Part shown: piece by piece, positions 1 through 11,262 of the stretch
Layout: the number at the start of each line of letters is the position of its first letter
Position numbering within the stretch: position 1 is the stretch's first letter
Assembly (NCBI GenBank): GCA_934045075.1
Contig: OW203724.1
Span: forward strand, 20,365,721 to 20,429,720
DNA from: Yponomeuta sedellus
Lineage: Eukaryota > Arthropoda > Insecta > Lepidoptera > Yponomeutidae
DNA: 64,000 bases
Direction: 5' to 3'
The notes under the pieces: model-generated
The model's database searches: none
Told to the model about the DNA's origin: nothing
The model's input: only the letters and a program-made list of their open reading frames with translations
Position numbers and translations under genes: made by a program

Positions 1-2084
1 CTAACTTGGCCGAAATTATCTCGGCAATGCCACTATGTTACCCAGTCAGAGACAAGGCTTGGCCGACTCCATCTCGCCGGCGCTCCATTTCGGGCTCGAC
101 CGAGAAATTGACATTTTTGCCTAGAGAAAGGCATTTCTCGAGCGCGACATGCTAAGCGAACTGGTGCGTCCCGTCACATTGACTCAATTTTACTTCAGCC
201 TCTCCATCTGTTCAAACCAACGGAACATTCCTCTCCCAATACTTGTCAAGACACCATACTACATACTGTTGCTATTAAAATTAATTGCCTTATATCGATT
301 ATAATGTCAAACTGAAGATTGTATCGGTTTCCTCGCCTTTCTGCTTAAACCGAATTTACCGAAAGTAAATTGAGTGTATTGAAACATCAGAGTATAATCT
401 CTCAAGTCTCCCGATACCATCTTCCAACCTCCTGAATCTAAAGCCAAATACGAGGCGCAGAAGGTCCATAATCGCCTGCATATTTCTAAGCATGCTACCT
501 GTCTGAAAGACTGCGGATGGGCATTCGCGCAGGGCATTTTCAGCATAGCTGTCTTAGTATAAATTTAAACGTCCGCGAGTTAACAAAGACAAAATAAGGA
601 TGATGTCTAGTCTAGTTAATGAGACACGATGTAGTTTCGTATCTTTAGACAAGTGTTTGAAATACAATAGGATTCACATCCAAATTGTTACAGATTTCTC
701 AAAAAATAAAATGACAAAATGATACTTAGGTATTTACTCTTTTTTACTTAGAGAAGTTCTCTGTTCAGAAATTAGCGGCCAAGCGTACATTTAATGCCAT
801 CTTGTAATTTTTTTATAACTTAAAGTTAATTCCTTTAGCGAATGTATGCATAGGTTTTTTTTTATATTTTAGTTCATTTTTTTATTTTACGTACTGATGA
901 GTAGAATAATTAATTAACTTACACTGGACGTGTCTGCGACACCCTTCATAGTTCTAAATAGGGTGTTCTAGAAAAAGGACTCAGCGTGCTCTTTTTACGA
1001 ATCTCACGAGCACAAATTCGCGGCCTTGTTAGTTTGTTAATAAATTAATGCACGAAATAGAATTGAATTTATTTAGAGAAATCACCTCCACTGTGGATGA
1101 AACTGTGGATAAAGGACACAACAGACCAACGTTCTAATATTTGTTCGAAAGTCGGCGGAAACGTAGCAGAATCGATTGCATGATGTACATAAAAGTCTAT
1201 GTGCGACTTTGCCATGACGTCAATCCCCAAAATTTTCTTATAAAGCCAATGGTCTATTTGCCTATTTCGTAAATGACTCTACCTGATTGCATTTAATGAC
1301 CATTGTCATTAGCATAACCCTTAATTACCTAGATTTAATCATGTAACTGGGCAACGGAATTTTTACAATAATGAGAAGAATTCTTCAAAAACGACGCAAG
1401 TGTTACCCTCGCTACTAGGGGTGACCAAATTCGGTTTAATCTTATCAATAAGAACAGCTTTTATCGTGAAACTAGAGAAAAATCGAAGACCTCTCGTTTG
1501 ACGTTAAAGATGGCGGTATAGTGGCGGTACAGTAGAATTTTAACATCAATTGAAGTAAATGCTATTGTTATCAACACTTCTCGTCTCGTTCGTTTTTGGA
1601 ATGTCAGGTCGTAATTGATTGAAATTTTAAAACATGCTGCGTGCTTATGAATTCAACCATTATCTCTTATTCGATTCTCTCGATTTTCCGTAATTAGAAG
1701 TTACTATGTCTTAGTAGTCTGTGTAATATATTTATATGTAGGTTGAATATTATTTAGTGTAAGTATTCATATATTTTTACGTTTAAAATTGATATATATT
1801 ATTTCTGTCATTCTTATATTTATATAGTCATTCGTTTGAATTGTATGTATAGTAGTAAGTTATTATTTTTTTATATATATACTGAAATGAAGGTACTAAG
1901 GTACCTTCATTTATTCTACATTTATTTAGGTATCAGTTTGTTTCTGCTTTATCTGCCCTACCCCGCTCTCTCTCTTTGTAACACTCAGAAATTATATATA
2001 TTTAGGTTATTTAACTATAATTATAAATTTATTACGTATTCTATTCTACGAGCAACTATTACTCTATATTATATATAAGTATTC
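1..2084. other. No gene seen; AT-rich single-copy-looking DNA
   Basis: Stop codons are frequent in all frames and the short open stretches have no codon bias or recognisable motif. A short piece near 716-781 (TTACTTAGAGAAGTTCTCTG, then TTCAGAAATTAGCGGCC) resembles repeat J, seen again at 47752-47872 and 49178-49345. Nothing else is supported. Confidence 0.6.
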
Positions 2085-2329
2085 TATTCAGTGTGGTATT
2101 TCCCATGCTTTCACCACACCGCAGTCTGTAAGGCTCGCGGAGCATCTGGCACTGGCTGAAAATCAGCACTGAAGGCTTGCCCATCAGCATAATGCTGAGT
2201 CAGTTGCCGTTTATAGCGGCAGTGACACGCTGTAACCTTTAGTGTTCTTTTATATTTTTTATTTTTTAAGTTTGCTTTGTTATTGTGGCGTGATACTGTG
2301 GCTATAATAAATGTTTTTTCTTTCTTCTT

Positions 2330-2456
2330 TCTTTATTTCATTCAAATTTCTAGGCTGGCTGGAAGAAATTTCTCTTGAAATAAGTCCGCCTTTGCATGTA
2401 ACTTTTATCACAAACCTGTTATTGAAGTTTTTATTATGCAATAAAGTGTAACAGAC
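2330..2456 (+). mobile_element. LINE 3' tail with conserved hairpin (copy 1)
   Basis: This is a 3' end of a non-LTR retrotransposon, with no coding part left. It carries CTGGAAGAAATTTCTCTTG followed by AAATAAGTCCGCCTTTGCATG and ends at GCAATAAAGTGTAAC. The same layout ends the reverse-transcriptase element at 30143-32690, so the two are probably related. The ATTTC/GAAAT stem at 2368-2381 is discussed under findings. The DNA just upstream (2095-2245) may belong to the same element, but I see no second copy to prove it. Confidence 0.65.
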
Positions 2457-2540
2457 AAACAAATACCTAATTCAATTGCTTATACCATTTCGGATAACAT
2501 ACGAAATCTAAATTGACAGTCATGTTTTTTATTATCACAT

Positions 2541-2690
2541 AACATAACCTCATGCCTCTATCCCAGAGGGGTAGGCAGAGACTAAGGACTGCCATTTGCC
2601 ACGATACTGACAGATCACCTTCGCTTCATCAACGTTCATTAGTCTTTGCAAGCACCCATCCCGGTTTCGGGTACATTAAAACTGCCCGTT
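2541..2690 (-). mobile_element. LINE-G 3' tail fragment
   Basis: Read on the minus strand it carries AATGAACGTTGATGAAGCGA, AGGTGATCTGTCAG and GTCTCTGCCTACCCC, the same order as the coding-plus-tail segment at 37760-37935, where it translates as the end of a reverse transcriptase. It is a 5'-truncated scrap. Confidence 0.65.
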
Positions 2691-2699
2691 GCTAATATA

Positions 2700-3117
2700 A
2701 TAACCTATTTCACATGTTTATAACATGTAAGAAAAATCAGATCCGCGTCGCGGGTCTAGTACAGTCGGCGGCAGGTCAACCTTTACCTTTTTGTTGCAAT
2801 GTCGCCCCTTCCGTTAGCGAGTAGAGTGTACCAGTGTAAAGGTTGATGAGATTTCGATTGTACGGTGACCGAATTTATGTTAAGGCAGGAGGATAATTCA
2901 AAATGAGGAAAAATACACTTCAACATAACACGCGGTTTTAATGCACACAGGCACAATTAACAAACATTTAAATAAAATAGGAATTTACAATAATGAGTCA
3001 GAGTGATAAGTATGTAAGTAAGTAAGCAAGTAAGTAAATTATACGTATAAAAATAAGTATCCAGGGATAAACCAATGAATAAATTATCGGCAGGGCGGTC
3101 AGTCATACAATTTACCT
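2700..3117. other. No feature seen
   Basis: AT-rich DNA with a short imperfect GTAA repeat near 3013-3037. I see nothing else. Confidence 0.4.
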
Positions 3118-3680
3118 ATAGACTAGCTTTTGCCCGCGACTCCGTCCGCGTGGACTTTAGTAGCTACAAAATTTTGCAACCCCGTTCACTCCCTTAAGGG
3201 TTAAATTTAGAATAACGGCGAAACACGTGTTCAAGCGCGGTCAGGTACGGGATGGGTGAGCATCCCATGACTACCGCTAGTGGCATTTTTCCGAGCGCTT
3301 CCGTGCTTCGCAAGGCACGCTAAGCCGTCGGTGCCGGCTGTTATATAAAGGCAGTCGTTAAGCCATGTCAGAGGCTTCTGAATTTCTTCTGACAGTAAGG
3401 CCCGCCACTACAATCCTCCTCCAACACGGACTTGGCCCCCGTGGTGGAGTATGGCCTAACCTTCCTGCGATGCAGGAAGAGACTCGTGCCCCAGCAGTGG
3501 GGACATACAAGGGTTGATAACGAACGAACGAACGTGTTCAAGCAATAAATTGTGTTGAAGAGTATTAAAGTTTCAAGAAAATTAGACAACATTCTTTATC
3601 CCTCCCATACAAATTTTGGCAACCCTTTTCGCCCCCTTAGCGGTTGAATTTCAAAGAATCCGGTCTTATTCCTTGCCTAG
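3118..3680 (+). repeat. Repeat L (ACTAGC...CCCGCG type), split by an element F insertion
   Basis: The left part (3118-3236) starts GACTAGCTTTTGCCCGCGAC and includes CTTAAGGGTTAAATTT. Element F (3237-3531) sits inside it, and a similar CCCCTTAGCGGTTGAATTTC appears on the far side near 3640. ACTAGCTG-CGCC/CCCGCG starts are common in lepidopteran repeats. Related pieces are at 16217-16420, 33838-34030 and 44608-44640. The exact right border is unclear. Confidence 0.5.
3237..3531 (+). mobile_element. Element F copy 1, with 12-bp target-site duplication
   Basis: 5'-truncated copy of the F family. It contains GACTACCGCTAGTGGCATTT, GCCATGTCAGAGG, CCCGTGGTGGAGTATGG and CCCCAGCAGTGGGGACATAC, and ends GGGTTGATAACGAACGAACG. 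ACGTGTTCAAGC stands on both sides (3225-3236 and 3532-3543), which is typical of target-primed reverse transcription. The tail looks like a short GAAC repeat. No coding sequence or internal promoter box is evident, so it could be a SINE or a LINE 3' region. Confidence 0.8.
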
Positions 3681-4057
3681 AAAGAAAAGAAAATCACATT
3701 TATTACAGCAACAGTTATGAGATACCACAAAACAAAGTAATTAACAAAACATTTACAAACAAGGGTCACGGTGTGTCTCTGCTGCTGCAATAGGCAGCTG
3801 ACTCAGCATACTGCCGAGGGTATTATTCCCCAGCACTGATTAAACATTATACAGGGCGTCCCACGGCTATGCCACATGGAGAAAGAGAACCTTTAATATT
3901 GTAGATGGAATATTTTACTGAAAGAAGACATTATTTTAATTTCAAAAACAATCTATACTGCATTTATAGATTTTTAAATAATTACCGATCGGAAGGCTTC
4001 ATCATAAGGATTATTTTTTGCTTACTAACATACTATCAGAAATAAAAGGAAGGAAAG

Positions 4058-4250
4058 GATACTACTCGCTTACTTTGAAGGAAAACATCGTGCCTTTACT
4101 TGACTGTCTGAAGTGTTCAACTACCTCACCGCTTGAAATGGCTATTCGCGGTGGGCACGCGTAGTGATTAAGCCCGTACTCTCATTTTCTGAGAAAAGGC
4201 CTGTGCCCTGCAGAGGGAGGTACTATATATTTTTTTTACGTAGCATATAT
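4058..4250 (+). mobile_element. SINE-D body and tail
   Basis: Contains GAAGGAAAACATCGTG, CTCACCGCTTGAAATGGC, a GGTGGGCACGCGTAGTGATT stretch and CTGAGAAAAGGCCTGTGCCC, as in the fuller copy at 43770-44055. The tRNA-like head is missing. Confidence 0.65.
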
Positions 4251-4607
4251 TATTATTATATTGGCAACATAAAAACAAACTATATTTTGAAGGACATTCA
4301 GGCCTTAAAAGAATCTTAAGACGAGTCGAAAAAGGCCGCGTCGACATAACGGCCTTTCGAAGTGCGAATTAGTCCTTTGTCACCGATTACTTGGCAAATA
4401 TTGACTCTGTCCTTGCTTGGAGGACTTTGCAAAGACCGGCGAGGAGTCACCTTTTAGTTGGTAGCTTCGTTTTGCTTTTAAAAGATTTAAAGTAATCTCG
4501 TAGTCGGACGAAATCAAACAACATGTAAATTACGTTTTTATTGATTGCAGGTTCAAAGACTACATACAAATAAAACTAATAAAATGATGTATTTTCAAGC
4601 AGATACG

Positions 4608-4862
4608 TTCCACTGTAGGGAACATGACATCTATTAGAGATAGAGACAGAGTGAGTATAGGGACCCGCGTTGAGTACTCAGGTTACTCACTCAAGTTTCC
4701 TCACGATGTTTTCCTTCCCGCGTTAGCGACTGGTATTGCTACTACAACTTGAAAAACAAAGTCTGAATGTACTGAATGTCTGGAATGTACGTTGCCGGGA
4801 TTGCAACCCACGACCTCGTGATTTAGAAGCCGGTGTTCTACTGATCCGCTACCACTATTTGT
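4608..4862 (-). mobile_element. SINE-D, nearly complete, diverged
   Basis: On the minus strand it runs from a tRNA-like head (near 4862, with a GGTCGTGGGTTGCAATCCCG B-box-like segment) through CGTGAGGAAACTTGAGTG to a tail near 4615. Many substitutions suggest an old copy. Confidence 0.6.
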
Positions 4863-5068
4863 ATAATGTATAATCTCTATTTATTTACCGCTCGTATCAT
4901 CTATACTTGTTAGAGTTTGGAATAAGAAATAAAAAATATATGAGATAATATTTTCACTAGTTATACATAACCAATGTAAATTTACCGTGCGTAGAAGCCT
5001 TGCCAGCCCGATTTTATAGAACTACAATTCGTGGGATTTCCGAAAGAACATTCGAAAATCGATTTCGA

Positions 5069-5278
5069 TATTATCAACCCTTGTACGAGGTCCACTATTG
5101 GGGCACGGGTCCCTTCCTGCATCGCAGGTAGGATAGGCCATACTCCATCACGAGGGCCAAGTCAGGGTTGGTGGATGATTGTAAGACTGTGGCGATGGTC
5201 AGAAGTTTTCAAGCCACCCATAAGGCCTCTGACATGGCTTAATGACTGCCATTAAATGACAGACAGCACCTACGGCTA
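5069..5278 (-). mobile_element. Element F fragment, minus strand
   Basis: It starts with the reverse complement of the family end (TATCAACCCTTGTACGAGG) and continues through the GTGGAGTATGG and CCTCTGACATGGCTTAA landmarks. It stops before the family's 5' half. Many substitutions are present. The 74-codon frame here is a by-product of the repeat. Confidence 0.7.
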
Positions 5279-5339
5279 ATTATATTATAAATTTTTTGTT
5301 GCACAAAAGATATTGTCTTCTTTCGTGTCGAAAGTGTTG

Positions 5340-5408
5340 ACACCTCCACAAATCTCGGGGGCTAAGTCTGGGTTGGTGGAAGATTGAAAGACAGTTGCGG
5401 GCGGGGAA
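5340..5408 (-). mobile_element. Element F scrap
   Basis: GCTAAGTCTGGGTTGGTGG and AGATTGAAAGACAGTTGCGG match the middle of the minus-strand F copies. It is only about 70 bp and the borders are uncertain. Confidence 0.45.
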
Positions 5409-6606
5409 GATTGATTTACCCATAGATTATGTAGGAGACTTGGCTACCTAATGCCCATCTTATGGTCATAATAAAGTATGAATAAGCAGACGCATGAAGG
5501 TGGCCATTGGTAGGGAAGGTGGCAAACGGTCAGATTTGTATTGACGGAGTTCAGAATCAGAATAGTTTATTCATTTTGTTCATGTTTATATATCATTTTT
5601 TAATAAACATTCATGTTTATTCAAAAATGAAATACAGATCTTAAATATATTTCTTAATTATCATTCCATGTTTACCCACTGGGCGTATGAATATTCATGC
5701 AGGCATGCAATATTTTTTTATTGACAAATCCAAGAGATGAAAAAGAAAAATAAAACATTCAAATGTCAAGTCCAAACTAAAATTACTATTAATTAATTTA
5801 GTGTTATCACACAGAAAGTCGATAAAAACATTTTTCTAATACTTCAATGGCTCTACGTACAGCCTAAAACTAAAAACCTGTATTTTTAATAGAGTAAAAG
5901 TCTGTATTTTACGAAGGCACACTTGGTACAAAAAGCTTGTATGTTTAATGCTGAACATAGTATTCTAAAATGCCACTTGTCCAAGACTTAGCAGCGAGGG
6001 GGATCGCATTAAAATGCGTCGAAAAATTGCCGTGAAAAAGCGCCTCTATGCAAACGTGGTGCGGTATGCTCAGCTGAAATCCTGATGTGTTTTGTATTCT
6101 TTCTGACTGCGTTCCCGGTCGAGTCGCGTGGTAGAGTGGTACAGAAGATTCGCTTAAGCTACACATCTTTGACTCGAATTTCGGCTACTATCGTAATGGG
6201 CTTCAACACGTCGGTTCGGAAAATATCCAATTTATCTACGGATATGTACGCCTACGCCTTTTTAAGCCCGGTCTAATTTTCTATAGCAACAAAATCATAA
6301 TTTTACAGCTAATAATATCAATTAATATTATAAGCTCTTTTCATGGGTTCAAACCAGCCGAATTCGATTATTCCTAACATAAGTACTTAAATGTTTACTG
6401 ATATAGATTAAAATTGCCTATGTTTTATAGGAGATTTTGTCCTTTTTCTTATTAAAATTCAAAATTACTACTTAATTTGTTTAAAAGTAATCTATTTGGG
6501 TGCAGATAAACAGTTTGCTTAGTGGTTTTTGTAAACATAATTAGAGTAGATTAATAGAGTTTTTTTCACTTGTTACATATTAGAATTTTATTTTGTCAGT
6601 AAAATT
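5409..6606. other. No feature seen
   Basis: AT-rich DNA. The overlapping short open frames at 5945-6276 lie on opposite strands and neither shows codon bias or a recognisable domain. Confidence 0.45.
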
Positions 6607-7130
6607 AGGAGCGGTGGTTGCGGAGCGGTAGCACGCCGGTTTTTCAATCGGGAGGTAGTGGGTTCGAATCCCGGCAGGTACCATTGCATGGTTTTGCTGT
6701 CTTTAGGTTATTAAATGTATGTTGGTGAAATTATATTAACTATCGATCGATCGATGTCAACCCTTGTATGCCCCCACTGCTGGCGACAGTAGCTATAATA
6801 ATCATAATATGAGCCTTTATTATTATTTTTTTAGATAACAATCAATACAATATACATCTCCAGGACTTGTTTGGCCTCCCACAAGCATTGTGGTTTGTGG
6901 GGTGTGGTCTAATCATCCTAGCTGACCAGGCTTCACTGGGTGATTTAGATTATAACTTTAGCTATACTACTCTATAACCGTGAAGGATAACATCGTGAGA
7001 AAACCTAAGCGTCTGATATCTTCAACTACCTCAGCGCTTGAAATTGCCAATCCGCGATAGGCTGCGTGGTAATTAAATCCACACTTAATCTTTCTGAAAA
7101 AGTGTCACATGTAATACACGTGTGTGTAAT
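6607..7130 (+). mobile_element. SINE-D interrupted by about 210 bp
   Basis: The tRNA-like head is at 6610-6690 (GGTGGTTGCGGAGCGGTAGC, then GTGGGTTCGAATCCCGG as B box). The sequence then breaks at about 6740 and the D body resumes at about 6955 (ACTACTCTATAACCGTGAAG, CCTCAGCGCTTGAAATTG). The intervening block begins with a GATC repeat and an element F end, described separately. Confidence 0.65.
6755..6792 (-). mobile_element. Very short element F 3' end
   Basis: GTCAACCCTTGTATGCCCCC then ACTGCTGGCG is the inverted F terminus. Only about 38 bp remain, at the left edge of the block that splits the SINE-D copy, so the block may be a composite insertion. Confidence 0.5.
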
Positions 7131-8403
7131 ACATGTTCTCTATCTATCTCTTACGCCGATTGGCAAATCATTTCAACACGATGCAATGGCATGCCATTGA
7201 CACGCTAAGAAGAAGTAAGCGTTGAATGAAATAAAAGTCAATAAATTATGGATAAGCCTTCTGGACTTCGCCAGCGCTTTTCCTCCAAATCCCCGTGCGC
7301 TTGTCTCATTCTATTTCACAAATTCCTTCTGTCAGCACACGTTCCCAGCGAATTAATGTTTCATACGGAGCTGAATAAAGTCCTCTCGTGTGCTTTGTGT
7401 GAAAAAGGCAATAAACGTCTTTATCGCGGACTCTTTTCTAATTTCCCGCGCGCTTTGCGGACAGGTCAATTACTGCGCCACTAATCTTTGCGAATAATCA
7501 TTTAATAAATAAATCAAAATTATAAATAATTTTGGCGTAATCCAGAGGAAATTAAACAAAGTTTATTTTTGTTTTTTTATGCAGGCTCAGCTAAGCGCAG
7601 GGCGCTAGGCGCAGATAAAACTTGAGTCTACGGTTGGTATGTTACTAAGCTAGGATTGAAATGGTTCTATTTGTTTATCCAAGGGTAAACTCTATCCAGT
7701 GAATAAGTCCAAAAACGTCTTTCATCATGACGTTTGCAGTGCTATCTATAAATATATATAAACTGACAATCCTGTTAATCAACAATTTATTCGTTTACCC
7801 ACGGATAAGTAATGTATGTATTTATTTCCTTATCCAGTGATTTACCGTAAGCTGCCCCTAGTATTTTACGTAAAGTCAAATGTAGTTAATTAACTACTAG
7901 AAATGATGACACTACCAGATTTACCACTTTGTCAGGACCACTTGAATAAGTCTATTCACGTTCGCGAATCTCTATTCTTCTATTACAAGTCCTTTTCTCT
8001 CATCTCCTTCTATATATATATATATATACGTATAAAATAAAACAGTAATAAGTGAAATATCTGTACAGGGAATGTATTTAGCAGAAAAGTGGACTACCTC
8101 TAGATTTCAGTTACCATACCAAATCCTTCTCAAGTCTAGAATTGGGCGTTTCCAAGCGGAGAGATTTTTATTATTAGAGAGCTTAGCATTCAACTTGAAA
8201 TAAGCAGTAGTAATTAACAATTTGTAGGTAGCTCAACTCTACAGTAGGACTATATAGGACAAAAAATATTGTCTACAAACATTTACGAATAACTTTTGGA
8301 TGATACTTAGTCTATTTTTGGTACAGTACTTGACAGTTTAGACAAATCAAAAAAAAAATTTTGAGTTTTATAAAGTGTTAAAAAAGCAATGACCTTTGTA
8401 GTT
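7131..8403. other. No gene seen; short TA repeat
   Basis: AT-rich DNA with a TA microsatellite at about 8011-8028. The 78-codon frame at 7248-7484 has no bias or domain that I recognise. Confidence 0.45.
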
Positions 8404-8690
8404 TATTTTTATGTAGCCTATATAAGTCCCATTGTAGGGCACCGGCCTTCTTGAGCTTTCAATCGCTGATAGATCTTTGTAGTATCTTCATATTTTTTTC
8501 ACCTAAACCTAAAGTCAAATGGGTGAAGGAAAGTATCGTGAAGAAACCTGTCCGAGAGGTTTAAATACCTCAGCGCTTCAAATTGTCAATCCGCACCACG
8601 CGTAGTAATTAAACCCATACTCTGTCTCTCTGGGAGAGGGCCTTTTTGCTGCAGTGGAGCGTATTGGTTACATAAAAAATTATTATATTC
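8404..8690. mobile_element. Two SINE-D pieces, opposite orientations
   Basis: Positions 8404-8465 read as an inverted SINE-D tail (ATGTAGCCTATATAAGTCCC). Positions 8505-8690 are a plus-strand body and tail (GTGAAGGAAAGTATCGTG, CCTCAGCGCTTCAAATTG, GGTTACATAAAAAAT). The plus-strand tail directly abuts the SINE-A copy at 8691. Confidence 0.6.
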
Positions 8691-8894
8691 TTTTTAATGC
8701 ACTAACCCGTGCCATTTTAACCATTTTAAAAACCTATTTAGAGGCTAAAAGTAGGTAATACAGAGAGTATTGTAAAGAGGTTCGAAATTTCACTGATGCC
8801 GGTGAGTCGCCCATTAGCTCAATTGGAAGAGCGCTGGCATGGATAGCCAGAGGTCGCGGGTTCCAATCCCAGCATGGGTGGAATTTTCAGCCTC
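8691..8894 (+). mobile_element. SINE-A with inverted 5' stub; tRNA-like cloverleaf intact
   Basis: The left end is an inverted family terminus (TTTTTAATGCACTAACCCGT, then AACCTATTTAGAGGCTAAAA), followed by the direct body. A tRNA-like domain at about 8811-8883 can pair as a cloverleaf: acceptor GCCCAT with ATGGGT, D stem GCTC/GAGC, anticodon stem CTGGC/GCCAG, T arm around GGGTTCCAATCCC. It is a SINE promoter and not a working tRNA gene, because it sits in a repeated element. TACATAAAAAA occurs on both sides (8669-8679 and 8895-8905), a possible duplication although A-rich. Confidence 0.75.
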
Positions 8895-8905
8895 TACATA
8901 AAAAA

Positions 8906-9450
8906 ATCTAACGTTGAGTCAAATAACCCGCTCGTTTTCCATGCGCCAAAAGTCGCAGGCACAGCTAGTCGACTATAAAACATTCTGCATGTGACAGCTT
9001 AAGTGTGATTTCTTAGACGGCGCTTACAAAATGGAAAATAGCGGGATTCGCGTCGAGTAAAATTGGATAAGCTGAAAACGTAGAGCTAGAAAAGTCATTG
9101 TGGAAGTCTCAGTCACGATGTAAAGAATGTCTTTGTAGGACGAAATATACATATCTTCGTGGCGTTTATTAAGAAACCGTGCACAGTAACATGTTCGAAG
9201 ACGTATAAAATTATCTATTTAAAAAAGAAGTTGCAAGAAATTAACTTAAACTAAACAAATCCACAATCGTATTGTCATAACTATACAATATTACATAAAA
9301 AATATCCTTAATAAAATACAAAATGTCAATTAAATAGACCACCATGAGACATCTCTGACCTAAAGGTCCTCATAACGCTGGCAGCGTTACATACGTATTG
9401 TATTTTAGGGATTTTATGATGAAAGAAATATATCGAGCAAATGTGGGTGG
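8906..9450. other. No feature seen
   Basis: No repeat landmarks and no biased open frame. Confidence 0.4.
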
Positions 9451-9451
9451 A

Positions 9452-9705
9452 AGGACAGAAAGGGACATCCTAGGCGGATATAGGTACTCGTACATAGACC
9501 AAACCGACATACTCGACTAAATAGGGGATGTATTAACAAGGTCAAGATAAAAAGTACCGAGACCGGAGTATATGCATATCATTAATACCAATGAATGTCA
9601 TTGAAGCGATCTGTCAGGATCATGGCAAGTGTTAGATCTCTGCATACCTCTCCGGAATACAGGCATGAATTAATTTATGTCGTCTTATGTTTTGTTTTTA
9701 TTTAT
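9452..9705 (+). mobile_element. LINE-G C-terminal coding scrap plus tail, decayed
   Basis: GGACATCCTAGGCGGATATA and GGGGATGTATTAACAAGG match the coding end of LINE-G at 42710-42804, where the same stretch reads as the end of a reverse transcriptase. It continues into AAGCGATCTGTCAGGATCAT and the ATACAGGCATGAATT tail. Frame is lost by substitutions and stops. Confidence 0.65.
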
Positions 9706-9724
9706 TTAGTAATCTAACAGGCAC

Positions 9725-9955
9725 TTAAGTTTAACGGATTGGCACGCTGACTGTACAACCGAAGGTCTCGGGTTCGCTCCCCGGCCGAACGAATTTTTCT
9801 GGTTTGTCTCGGGTCTTGGATGTTATCTATGTATTTGTTGCATTAAATCTATCGTCGAATTAGCACATGTAACACAAGTCATTTAGTTGTACTTAGTATG
9901 GGGCTACCGAGATCTGTGTAATATGTTTATGAATATTTAATATTTATACTTTACA
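9725..9955 (+). mobile_element. SINE-B
   Basis: A tRNA-like head (GGCACGCTGACTGTACAACC, then GGTCTCGGGTTCGCTCCCCG) is followed by the family body (GTCTCGGGTCTTGGATGTTA, CATTTAGTTGTACTTAGTAT, GATCTGTGTAATATG). The A-box part of the head is damaged. Other copies are at 39068, 41459 and 56350. Confidence 0.75.
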
Positions 9956-9958
9956 TTA

Positions 9959-10331
9959 TGAAGCGCTCGTGGCCTAGGTGAACCGAGTCATTGGAATCAA
10001 TCACTTGGTTAAGCAACAACAGGCGCGGTCAGGTACAGGATGGGTGAGCGTCCCGTGACTACCGCTATTGCCATTTGTCCGAGCGGTTTCGTGCTTCGCA
10101 AGGCACGTTAAGCCGTTGGTGCCGGCTGTCATGTAATGGCAGTCGTTAAGCCATGTCAGAGGCCTTATGGGCGGCTTGATAACTTCTGACAGTAAGGCCC
10201 GCCACTGTCTTACAATCCTCTACCAACCCGGACTTGGCCCCCGTGGTGGAGTATGGCCTAACCTTCCTGCGATGCAGGAAGAGACCCGTGCCCCAGCAGT
10301 GGGGACATACTCGTAGAAGGGTTGATAACGA
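9959..10331 (+). mobile_element. Element F, near full length
   Basis: One of the two fullest copies: GAAGCGCTCGTGGCCTAGG at the 5' end, GGAATCAATCACTTGGTTAA, GGCGCGGTCAGGTACAGG, and the terminus GGGTTGATAACGATA. It begins within a few bases of the preceding SINE-B, so one may have used the other's tail as a target. The 66-codon minus-strand frame is a by-product. Confidence 0.8.
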
Positions 10332-10578
10332 TATTATAAAATACATTATAAAAATAATTATTGTTTTTAACTCTAACCCTGCCTCTAACCTCTTTTCCAG
10401 ATATCCTACGTAAAATCCATTGAGTGTGACTTAAGCCATATATGATGAACTAAGTATGAGACACCAAGGCTTAAGAGGTTATGGCGAAAATTTCCTTACA
10501 AATTCCGATTTCAGTAAAACGGTCTAAAGTAGATTGTCTGTGAATTGGTGTCTGAATAAAGGTTAGTTGAGTACAGAA

Positions 10579-10640
10579 GTGGCGTGCCTTGGGGGAGGCC
10601 TATATCCAATAGTGGACGTGTGTGGACTTATGGATTGAAA
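10579..10640 (+). mobile_element. Short LINE 3' tail
   Basis: GGGGGAGGCCTATATCCAAT then AGTGGACGTGTGTGG resembles the widespread 'GGAGAGGCC...CCCAGCAGTGG' LINE ending in Lepidoptera. Similar short ends are near 24620 and 50265. Confidence 0.5.
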
Positions 10641-10734
10641 TTTTTGTATATAGACTCGAGCGCAACGCTACGCAGCGACAGCGTCTCATTTCAATAAAGA
10701 ATGAAATAAAATTGAGAATTTTAACCACAAGCTA

Positions 10735-10882
10735 ACAGTAAACGAAAACATCATGAGGAAACCTGTGTGTCTGAGGTATTAATTACCTCAGCATTTAAAT
10801 TGCGGGGTAATTAAGCCCATACTCTCTCTTTCTGAGAGAAGGGCTGCGCTCTGCTGTAGGACGTAATTATATACGTTACTTT
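10735..10882 (+). mobile_element. SINE-D body and tail
   Basis: AACGAAAACATCATGAGG, ATTACCTCAGCATTTAAATT and ACTCTCTCTTTCTGAGAGAA are the SINE-D landmarks. The head is absent. Confidence 0.6.
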
Positions 10883-11139
10883 AAACTAATATCTTTTTCT
10901 TATTGGAAATGGAAGTTGTGCTGTTGCGCAACTAAAGAAACTGTTTTCAAATTCGACCTTATTAACAGACTTCAAAACGGGAGAAGGTTCTCTGTTCGAC
11001 GCGTATATTACTTTTTTTACTGTCAAGTACGTCGATTGTCGGTAATTTAAGTTGTAAATTCACCTTAATACAGCAGAAACCACCAAGATTTAGATCAATC
11101 GCAGTCTCTTTGATCATATTCGGCGAATCTCGGCTGGGG

Positions 11140-11262
11140 AGAAAAAAAAGCCCAGGTCTTGTGATGTCGTTGTTTCTGGTTCCCACGACACAGGGTATCC
11201 TAGTGTGGGGCCAGAAGCAATGTATGTGCTTGTATGTAAATGTTATATTTCATCAATAAAGT
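11140..11262 (+). mobile_element. SINE-C tail half
   Basis: GCCCAGGTCTTGTGATGTCG, CCCACGACACAGGGTATCC and GGGGCCAGAAGCAATGTATG match the copies at 37372, 39718 and 54207. The tRNA-like head is missing here. The minus-strand 74-codon frame across it is a by-product. Confidence 0.7.
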
